Source of the DNA: a virus
Direction: 5' to 3' (one strand)
IMG/VR virus record: IMGVR_UViG_3300022538_000981
Coordinates: 1-25,040 of that record
DNA length: 25,040 nucleotides
The notes below the pieces were generated by a model. That model searched no databases. It was not told the DNA's origin and saw nothing but the letters and a program-made list of their open reading frames with translations. The position numbers were made by a program, and so were the translations under genes. Within the stretch, counting starts at the first letter, position 1. Each line of letters starts with the position of its first letter. Shown here piece after piece: positions 5,791 to 11,817 of this stretch.

Positions 5791-8202
5791 ATGATTTGTT
5801 CTGACATCGGGCCGCTTGACGCCTCTATGATGCTAATCGGAGAAGCTCCAGGTCGTGAGGAAGAGAGAGTCGGAACTCCCTTCATCGGCCAGGCAGGATC
5901 GCTTCTCAAATCAATCTGCATAGCAAGCGGTATCAATTTCTACAAATGCTATGTTACGAACATCTCTCCCGAGCGCCCTCCGAACAATAACTTCGGATAT
6001 TTTTATGAGGACGCTAAGAGGAATGTTCCGAAAGCGTCGCTCCGGAAATGCTGGTTTGATCTTGCGGATAAGATCAATCGATTAAAGCCTAAGGTTGTTG
6101 TATGCTTGGGAGATGAGCCTCTCCGAGCGGTCACGAATCTTAGGGGGATTGGATCATGGAGAGGAACAAGGATTGAGGCTCATGGAACTCGCGTGATAGC
6201 GACTTACCATCCAGCGAATGTCCTTAGGAATTATTCGAACCGAGTGATTGCGGAGATGGATCTCTCGAAAGCTCTTCGAGAATCGAAAGGACTTGATTAT
6301 CAGAAGCCTGAGACAATTATAGCTCCGACGATCTCTGATGTACTCAGTTGGATGCAAAGTGCTCGGATGAATGGATCTCGGATAGCGTTTGATATCGAGA
6401 CGTTCGGGACTCTCGTGAGAGCGATTTCATTTGCTCAGCGAAGCGGATATGGAATAACAGCTATCTCGATTCCTTTTATCAGGATGATATCATCTTCTCC
6501 AACATCCTTTGTATCCAATGGAACGATGCTGAAACAGATTGGAGGGAGATCTGAGATAAATTATTGGAGCAAAGGGGATGAGGAGCTTGTGTTACAGGAG
6601 ATAGCAAGTGTTCTTGAGCACAATCAAATCGAGAAAGTAGGCCAGAATTCAATCCACTTTGATTCTCCGCTAATCGAGCTCAACTTCGGCATCAAGACGC
6701 TTAATCACAAGATGGACTTAATGCACGCGTGGCATGTTCTCTATGCAGCGCTCCCAAAGAGCCTTAGCTTCATTTGCTCAGCCATCACTGATCATCCAAA
6801 CTATTGGACTCAGCATGATTCTCAGGTTGATGAGAGTGAGTGGTATTATAATGACATGGACTCTGTTGTTACTCTTGAGGCCTCAGAAAAGGTTGATGAG
6901 GAGTTGATCTCTGAAGGGCTCGCTGATTTTTATTACTCTCACGTTCATCCTCTTGTGGTAGCTCTCTTGAAAGCTGAGAAGCGAGGGATTCTCTTCGATG
7001 CCGAGGCAGCGAAAGGGATGAAGAAAAGACTCGAAGAGAAACTTGCTGAGACTCATGCTCAAATCAACACAATCACAGGACGAGACGTTAATCCAGCAAG
7101 CCCCAAGCAAATGAAGGAGCTCCTTTATGACGAGCTCAGGTTTCCGGTTATTCGGCATCATAAGACTAAGAAACCAACTACTGATGAGAACGCTCTCCAG
7201 AGGCTTCATGCTAAGTATCCTAAAGAAACTGTGCTGAGGCTTATTATCAATCATCGAAAGACTCAAAAGCTTATATCCACCTACGTTGATGTAAAGCTTG
7301 ATCCGGATGGAAGATGTAGATGTAGCTATAACGCGAGCGGAACGATAACAGGGAGGATTAGCTCATCTAAGACGCTCTTTGGAACGGGGATGGATCTTCA
7401 TAATATCCCCGTAGGCTATGTTCCAGGCTCCGAGAGTACTCGGCATCTTTATGTAGCAAGCCCGGGATGCTCGCTTGTGAAGGGAGATTTGAAGCAAGCG
7501 GAGGCTATGGTGGTTGCTTGGATTCTTAAGAGCCTCGGAGATCCGATGCTTTTTGATTATTATCACGATCCATCTTTTGATATCCATAAATGGTGCGCAG
7601 CAAATTTTGTGTATCTTATTCCGGAGGATCAGGTTACTCCGATACAAAGGCAGCAAGGAGGAAAGCTTGCTAATCATAGCGGAAATTACATGGCTGGGCC
7701 GGGAGTAATGGAGAGGAGAGCGCTTCAGATGGGGTATGAGGGGTTTACTTATCAATTCAGCAAAGCTGTTCTTAATAGAAGGATAGAAGGAATCCCGGGG
7801 CTGAGGGTCTGGTGGAGCGATGTAGAGAGGAAGATCAAGGAGACGAGGACGCTCTCTACATGCTTTGGTCGAAGGCTCCATTTCTTTGGAAGGCTCGAGG
7901 GAGAGGAGCTAAGGAGTGCTGTGGCGTTTGAGCCGCAATCGACAGTAGGAGATGTTTGTAATGAGATGTTTATTGAGCTATCAAAGGAGCCTGAGAAATA
8001 CCAACCTGTTTTGACAACTCATGATGAGATAGTCATTGAAACGAGGGATGAGCTTGTTCCCTGGGTAGCAAGAACGATGCAAAGAGTATCAGAAATTTCT
8101 CTCAATCTAAGGCCAAATGTGGAGCCGCTGATGATTCCAATTGAGATAGAGGTAGGTAAAAATTGGAAGGATACGAAAGAATGGTATGGCAAGATGTCTT
8201 GA
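5791..8202 (+). CDS. uracil-DNA glycosylase / family A DNA polymerase fusion
   Basis: An 803-residue protein with three domains in order. Residues 1-165: family 4-like uracil-DNA glycosylase (G17-E-A-P-G21, GTPFIGQAG near 28-36, and ATYHPA at 137-142). Residues 190-380: 3'-5' exonuclease with D201-I-E203, D291 (GQNSIHFD) and Y353-x3-D357. Residues 400-803: PolA-type polymerase with GTITGRISSS, motif A D566, motif B K625...Y633 and motif C H744-D745-E746. All catalytic acids are present. The glycosylase appears to lack Fe-S ligands: E61 stands where family 4 has the Cys of KCRPP, and the N-terminal CxxC is absent. The position equal to Phe762 of E. coli Pol I is His629. It is probably the phage replicase. 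An in-frame stop at 5785 fixes the start at 5791. Confidence 0.93.
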   Translation: MICSDIGPLDASMMLIGEAPGREEERVGTPFIGQAGSLLKSICIASGINFYKCYVTNISPERPPNNNFGYFYEDAKRNVPKASLRKCWFDLADKINRLKPKVVVCLGDEPLRAVTNLRGIGSWRGTRIEAHGTRVIATYHPANVLRNYSNRVIAEMDLSKALRESKGLDYQKPETIIAPTISDVLSWMQSARMNGSRIAFDIETFGTLVRAISFAQRSGYGITAISIPFIRMISSSPTSFVSNGTMLKQIGGRSEINYWSKGDEELVLQEIASVLEHNQIEKVGQNSIHFDSPLIELNFGIKTLNHKMDLMHAWHVLYAALPKSLSFICSAITDHPNYWTQHDSQVDESEWYYNDMDSVVTLEASEKVDEELISEGLADFYYSHVHPLVVALLKAEKRGILFDAEAAKGMKKRLEEKLAETHAQINTITGRDVNPASPKQMKELLYDELRFPVIRHHKTKKPTTDENALQRLHAKYPKETVLRLIINHRKTQKLISTYVDVKLDPDGRCRCSYNASGTITGRISSSKTLFGTGMDLHNIPVGYVPGSESTRHLYVASPGCSLVKGDLKQAEAMVVAWILKSLGDPMLFDYYHDPSFDIHKWCAANFVYLIPEDQVTPIQRQQGGKLANHSGNYMAGPGVMERRALQMGYEGFTYQFSKAVLNRRIEGIPGLRVWWSDVERKIKETRTLSTCFGRRLHFFGRLEGEELRSAVAFEPQSTVGDVCNEMFIELSKEPEKYQPVLTTHDEIVIETRDELVPWVARTMQRVSEISLNLRPNVEPLMIPIEIEVGKNWKDTKEWYGKMS

Positions 8203-8456
8203 ATGGAATATTTGAACTCGCCGGAGGTCTTTTTATTCTGCTGAGTATTTTCAAACTTCATAGAGAAAAAAAGGTGCGAGGAGTCAGCTACATACATGTA
8301 GGGTATTTCACCGCATGGGGATATTGGAATATTTATTATTATCCGTATCTTGATCAATGGTTGAGCTTTGTTGGATGCTTAGCCGTTGTAACGATCAACT
8401 CATTTTGGCTGGGGCAAATAATTTACTACACTATTATGGAGAAAAGAAATGATTAA
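8181..8456 (+). CDS. three-helix SemiSWEET/PQ-loop-like membrane protein
   Basis: Start set at ATG 8181, inside the end of the polymerase gene, behind a GGAAGGATACGAAAGA site. The 91 residues form three hydrophobic segments (about 5-24, 37-55 and 60-84). The stretch FKLHREKKVRGVSY between helices 1 and 2 resembles the KxxKSVxGLS loop of SemiSWEET sugar transporters, and the size is right for that family (half-SWEETs work as dimers). The PQ motif itself is missing. Transport of sugars or nucleosides is possible but unshown. It overlaps the next gene by 8 bases, so it belongs to the nucleotide-metabolism run. Confidence 0.6.
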   Translation: MVWQDVLNGIFELAGGLFILLSIFKLHREKKVRGVSYIHVGYFTAWGYWNIYYYPYLDQWLSFVGCLAVVTINSFWLGQIIYYTIMEKRND

Positions 8457-9396
8457 AAAAGTGTTTCTTGATATGGATGGAGTTCTCACAAATTTCCATA
8501 AGGGAGTATGTAAGACGTTTGATTATCCATACATACTTGACGAGATGATAAGGTACGATTTTTGGGAGGATTGGAAGGAAAAGAAAGTAACGAGACGAGA
8601 TGTCAATGATATATGTAATCAACTTTTCTGGGAGGATCTCGAGTGGATGCATGATGGAAAGGAGATTTTGAAGATTGTTGAAGAAGCTTATGGAAAAGAA
8701 AATATCTTTATTTTCACTCAGCCTATGCCTAATGTAGGATCCTGGACAGGAAAGAGGATATGGATTGAGCATATGGCTCCGGATTACAAGAAGCAATTGA
8801 TAGTGACTCAAGCCTCAAGAGCTTTCTTTGCATCGCCTGATACTCTTCTGATTGATGATAAACAAGAAAACGTGGATGAGTTTATCAAGGCCGGAGGGAA
8901 TGCGATTCTCATTCCTCGTCCTTGGAATCGATTGCTGAGGCATAAGGTTATTCCGCATTTGGAGAAAGAAATAAAGCATTATGCAACTCGAGATTTCCGA
9001 ACGGAAGCAACTTTTTCCGAGGCAGAAATAAGAACATTTACATCAGGAGCCACACGAGACACCGCTGAAGGAAAGCCTAGTTATATCAAAGCTTTATCTC
9101 CCATCGTATTACAAGGTTATGTGGAGTACATCGGCAGACATCGAACTCAATCAGATGGAAGCGTTAGGGATTGGGATAACTGGAAACAAGGAATACCTCA
9201 GGATGTATATCTCGATGGTTTGGGAAGGCATGAAATGGCTGTTTGGTTGCTGTGTCATGGGTTTCCTGCATCCGATAATCACGGCCCTGTGACGCTAAAG
9301 GATTCCCTTTATGGGATAATCTTCAATGCTCAGGGTATGTTGCATGAAATTTTGAAGAAAGAGATAGAATGCCTCGAAAATGCTCCTCAGGCCTAA
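8449..9396 (+). CDS. HAD 5'(3')-deoxyribonucleotidase fused to dATP/dGTP diphosphohydrolase (MazZ-like/DUF5664) domain
   Basis: A 315-residue fusion. Residues 1-175 are a HAD phosphatase of the NT5C type: D8-M-D10-G at the N-terminus, FIFTQP in the middle (Thr motif) and L-L-I-D136-D137 near residue 134. The NT5C family dephosphorylates deoxynucleoside monophosphates, with dUMP and dTMP favoured. Residues 196-310 match the former DUF5664, now dATP/dGTP diphosphohydrolase (S-2L MazZ family): TFTSGATRDTAEGKPSY, NWKQGIP and the GRHEMAVWL helix. This part lacks the usual E-x-x-D dimer acid pattern in the HE..D form I would expect (HEMAVWLLCHG), so activity is uncertain. It overlaps genes on both sides. 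Confidence 0.82.
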   Translation: MIKKVFLDMDGVLTNFHKGVCKTFDYPYILDEMIRYDFWEDWKEKKVTRRDVNDICNQLFWEDLEWMHDGKEILKIVEEAYGKENIFIFTQPMPNVGSWTGKRIWIEHMAPDYKKQLIVTQASRAFFASPDTLLIDDKQENVDEFIKAGGNAILIPRPWNRLLRHKVIPHLEKEIKHYATRDFRTEATFSEAEIRTFTSGATRDTAEGKPSYIKALSPIVLQGYVEYIGRHRTQSDGSVRDWDNWKQGIPQDVYLDGLGRHEMAVWLLCHGFPASDNHGPVTLKDSLYGIIFNAQGMLHEILKKEIECLENAPQA

Positions 9397-10577
9397 TCGA
9401 AGAAATCTGTAAGTTCTACGAGAACACGGAGGTTCCTGCGGTATTCGCTCTCTGGAGCGCTATCTTCGCCGTCAACGCGTGCTTGAAGAGAGATTGCTTC
9501 ATCGATCAAGGACATTTTACGGTCTATCCGAATCTCTATATCAATCTGACCGCTGGGAGTGGAGTATGTAGGAAATCCACAGCCGCGTATGTCCTGACAG
9601 ATTTATTACATGAAGTTAATCCTGCGATCAATATTCTTTCTCAAAGAATCACTCCTCAGGAGCTCATCGGAACGCTCAGCAAGAAGAACATTAAAGATAA
9701 AACAATCATCCTCAACGAAGCTGTAGGATGTTTTATCGCCGACGAGCTATCAACACTCATTGATAAATCAAACGAGATGAAGGTTCTTATTCCAATCCTT
9801 ACAAAGCTCTATGATTGTAAGGATTTTGATTACTCTACTCGAAAATACGGAAAGGAATTGGTGCAGAATCCGTGTCTCTCGATCTTCGGAGGATCGACGC
9901 TTGAGTGGATCAAGGAAGCCTTTCCTACCCACGCGATTGGAGGAGGCTTTACGGCGAGATTTATTTTTCCTTATCGAGAAGAAAGAGATAAAAGAATCGC
10001 ATGGCCGAGAGGGAATCCGGAGAACACAGAGAGATTTAAGAGGATCGTGCATGATTTAAATCAAGTAGCTTCGATGAGGGGATCAATGGGAGTCACCGAG
10101 GCCGCGATTGATTTGTATAGTGATGAGTATAATAGCTTCCTCGATGGAGACATGGCGAATCAGAGCTTGACATCTCGATATGCGGCAAGGAGACATGTGC
10201 ATTTGCTCAAAGTCTCAATGGCCGTTTCCTCATCCAGTCGGGATACTCGGGAGATTACAAAGGAGGACATGTGGAAGTCAATGAAGATAATTCGAGGCTC
10301 GGAAGCGAGGAGGAACGCGATTATGAGGAGAATAATCGCTGAGCCTATTGGAGACATGTGTGAGCATGTGATGTCGCTCATTATATCAGCGAAAGAGGTT
10401 AGGAGGGCGGATCTTATTTATGAGATGAGGCATCGGATTTCACATAAGGAGCTTGATGTGATTCTTGAGGGATTCAGTGAGAGCGGGAGGGTTAAGAAGA
10501 TTAGGAAGTCTGATGGATGGTGGTATAGACTGGTGATGAAGGAGAAGGAGAATGAAGGATCGAATGCTTACGTTTGA
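9369..10577 (+). CDS. DUF3987-like P-loop ATPase (primase/helicase-associated)
   Basis: 402 residues, starting inside the end of the nucleotidase gene with an AAGAAAGAGA site. It resembles the DUF3987 family found with phage primases and helicases: a helical N-terminus (ALWSAIFAVNACL), a P-loop G63-S-G-V-C-R68-K69-S70-T71, an acidic strand (IADELSTLI), and GGGFTARFIFPY, which looks like the sensor/arginine-finger segment. The usual Gly before the P-loop Lys is Arg, a variant I believe recurs in phage members. The C-terminal 80 residues look like a winged helix (ISHKELDVILEGFSESGRVKK). Probably a replicative helicase or loader. No separate primase is visible in the window. Confidence 0.7.
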   Translation: MPRKCSSGLIEEICKFYENTEVPAVFALWSAIFAVNACLKRDCFIDQGHFTVYPNLYINLTAGSGVCRKSTAAYVLTDLLHEVNPAINILSQRITPQELIGTLSKKNIKDKTIILNEAVGCFIADELSTLIDKSNEMKVLIPILTKLYDCKDFDYSTRKYGKELVQNPCLSIFGGSTLEWIKEAFPTHAIGGGFTARFIFPYREERDKRIAWPRGNPENTERFKRIVHDLNQVASMRGSMGVTEAAIDLYSDEYNSFLDGDMANQSLTSRYAARRHVHLLKVSMAVSSSSRDTREITKEDMWKSMKIIRGSEARRNAIMRRIIAEPIGDMCEHVMSLIISAKEVRRADLIYEMRHRISHKELDVILEGFSESGRVKKIRKSDGWWYRLVMKEKENEGSNAYV

Positions 10578-10591
10578 GGAATAGAAAGATG
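10576..10591 (+). repeat. 16-base gene-junction motif, copy 1
   Basis: GAGGAATAGAAAGATG: ribosome site GAGGA, spacer, and ATG of the next gene. The stop codon of the upstream ATPase gene (TGA) overlaps its first bases. Identical copies stand at 11075-11090 and 11274-11289. Confidence 0.8.
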
Positions 10592-11083
10592 ATATACAAT
10601 ATTCATACAATAATCATTGATCCAAAATTTCAGGATTTATGTAAAAAAGCTTATTATAATCATCCAAAAGGATGTCCAAATTATGGAAGAAAGAAAGAAT
10701 GTCCTCCGAAGCAAAAAATGTTTTTTGATGTTTTTGATTCAATCTTTTATTTGATTTTCATAGAATTTGATTTAGGAACTCATGTGAAGAGGATGCAAAG
10801 TTTGCATCCAGAATGGACAGATAGACAGTTGAGGTGCTGCCTGTACTGGCAAGGCACAGCAAGGAAAATGCTTAAGGAAGAAATCATCAGATTCAAAAAG
10901 CTTTTTCCTAATCACCATGTCACCGATTGTCCCGAAGCTATGGGAGTGAATGTCACGGATTTGATGAAGGATAATGCAGATATTGATTTAGAATGGCCTC
11001 CGGTTGCATGCGTGAGAAAAGTGGCCATCGGAGGATTGATAAAATTAAATAAAGCTATTTCAAAAAGTGAAATGGAGGAATAG
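10589..11083 (+). CDS. DUF2284-like cysteine-rich metal-binding protein
   Basis: ATG 10589 is chosen because it sits in the repeated GAGGAATAGAAAG leader; the longer TTG start at 10574 overlaps it. The 164 residues show the DUF2284 pattern: HPKGC29-PNYGRKKEC38-PPK, a hydrophobic beta core (IFYLIFIEF), then C114-PEAMGVNV and EWPPVACVRKVAIGG. The cysteines likely bind a metal. The function is unknown in the family. The gene is clearly more AT-rich than the replication genes before it (about 27% GC by hand count over 10621-10680). Confidence 0.7.
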   Translation: MIYNIHTIIIDPKFQDLCKKAYYNHPKGCPNYGRKKECPPKQKMFFDVFDSIFYLIFIEFDLGTHVKRMQSLHPEWTDRQLRCCLYWQGTARKMLKEEIIRFKKLFPNHHVTDCPEAMGVNVTDLMKDNADIDLEWPPVACVRKVAIGGLIKLNKAISKSEMEE

Positions 11084-11090
11084 AAAGATG
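11075..11090 (+). repeat. 16-base gene-junction motif, copy 2
   Basis: Exact second copy of GAGGAATAGAAAGATG. The TAG inside it ends the DUF2284-like gene (11081-11083) and the ATG starts the zinc-ribbon gene. Confidence 0.85.
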
Positions 11091-11282
11091 GGTAATAATG
11101 ATGAGAATGAAATAATCAAACTCTTGTGCTTAAGCTGCAAGGAGAGCTGCGAGGGAACTTACAGAGAACTCTTTGGAGATCTACCAAGTCTCGCGGGAGC
11201 GCCCAAGACGGTCTGTAAATGCGGAGGAAGAATTTGCTTGGAGATGACGGGGAAGTATCGAGAAGAAAAAAGAGAGGAATAG
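11088..11282 (+). CDS. zinc-ribbon-like small protein, 64 aa
   Basis: ATG 11088 follows the repeated leader. The protein has two cysteine groups, C14-x2-C17 (with C21) and C43-x-C45-G-G-x2-C50, suggesting one zinc ribbon; the CKCGG form is a common ribbon knuckle. Both ends are charged. No other domain is seen. It could bind nucleic acid or an early-gene partner. Its stop codon is shared with the next copy of the junction motif. Confidence 0.6.
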   Translation: MGNNDENEIIKLLCLSCKESCEGTYRELFGDLPSLAGAPKTVCKCGGRICLEMTGKYREEKREE

Positions 11283-11289
11283 AAAGATG
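11274..11289 (+). repeat. 16-base gene-junction motif, copy 3
   Basis: Exact third copy of GAGGAATAGAAAGATG. The TAG within it (11280-11282) ends the zinc-ribbon gene. Confidence 0.85.
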
Positions 11290-11472
11290 AAAAATGAAGA
11301 AACTTTAATAATAAATGATCCAAAAGATCGAATAACAGTTGCAGGTATCTTAGCTGAGAATAATTACATTGTAACAGTCAGGGATTTCTATGAGCCCGAC
11401 ACATGCACACCTTTTTATTTTATATTCTATGTTAAAAGGAATATACCTAAGCATCTTAAACCCTCAGGATAA
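11287..11472 (+). CDS. hypothetical protein, 61 aa (last gene of the + block)
   Basis: I do not recognise this protein. It starts within junction copy 3 and is AT-rich. It has a predicted beta-alpha-beta look: ETLIINDPKDRITVAGILAENN, then YIVTVRDFYEP and FYFIFYVKR. This pattern would suit a small ferredoxin-like fold, but that is a guess. The + block ends here, and convergent terminators follow. Confidence 0.6.
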   Translation: MKNEETLIINDPKDRITVAGILAENNYIVTVRDFYEPDTCTPFYFIFYVKRNIPKHLKPSG

Positions 11473-11501
11473 TTAATTACAAGAACTTTGATGAAAAAAG
11501 A

Positions 11502-11534
11502 GATGGGAAGGGAGCTTAGCTCAACCTTCCCATC
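11502..11534 (-). terminator. intrinsic terminator for the - strand structural operon
   Basis: GATGGGAAGG (11502-11511) pairs perfectly with CCTTCCCATC (11525-11534); inside the loop GAGC (11512-11515) pairs with GCTC (11519-11522). On the - strand the stem is followed by TCTTTTTTC (complement of 11493-11501). This ends leftward transcription after the lipoprotein gene; with no T run on the + side it is not a good + strand terminator. Confidence 0.85.
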
Positions 11535-11547
11535 TTGCGACAAAGCA

Positions 11548-11580
11548 GCAGAGAGCTAATAGCTCGTTGCTACGTCTTTT
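11548..11580 (+). terminator. probable terminator for the + strand replication operon
   Basis: GCA-GA-GAGCT (11548-11557) pairs with AGCTC-GT-TGC (11561-11570), leaving a 2x2 internal loop and a 3-base loop. TCTTTT follows at 11575-11580. Weaker than its neighbour but correctly placed to stop rightward transcription before it enters the convergent structural block. Confidence 0.6.
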
Positions 11581-11583
11581 GGC

Positions 11584-11817
11584 TTAATTACCTTCATAAA
11601 GATCATTCGGATCAAGGCCTCTGATCCAAATCACCGCTCCAGTAACCAGCGCCGGCTGTCCTTCCTCTATGTATGTCTCAGGCCCGACGTTGTAGCCTGC
11701 ATGCGGAGCCGGCTGCCCAGCGATTATCGGAGATATCCTGAAGTCACCTCTTTGACATCCTGACATCAACAACATCACAGCCATTGGAAGCAGGATTCTT
11801 TTAATTGCCTTTACCAT
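11584..11817 (-). CDS. small lipoprotein, 77 aa
   Basis: Start at 11817 behind AAAGGAGC. Residues 1-21 are a lipoprotein signal: basic start (VKAIKR), hydrophobic core, lipobox LMSG-C21. The mature part of about 56 residues is Pro/Gly-rich and lacks a second helix. It is the last gene of the virion operon and overlaps the end of the 1403-residue gene by 7 bases. Small phage lipoproteins act as outer-membrane spanins (Rz1 type) or block re-infection; the Pro content fits the first weakly, but no inner-membrane spanin partner is seen next to it. Its presence suggests a Gram-negative host. Confidence 0.7.
   Translation of the reverse strand: MVKAIKRILLPMAVMLLMSGCQRGDFRISPIIAGQPAPHAGYNVGPETYIEEGQPALVTGAVIWIRGLDPNDLYEGN

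Noticed and set aside
5433-5936. 167-residue - strand frame across the start of the polymerase gene
   Set aside because: It runs against clear + strand genes and has low-complexity Ser/Phe composition typical of a shadow frame.
8449-9396. Full Z-genome (2-aminoadenine) biosynthesis system
   Set aside because: Only the MazZ-like domain is present; I see no PurZ or DatZ in the window, so the claim stays a question for the rest of the genome.
11584-11817. Firm call as an Rz1-type outer-membrane spanin
   Set aside because: The lipobox fits, but there is no adjacent inner-membrane spanin or other lysis gene and the Pro content is modest.
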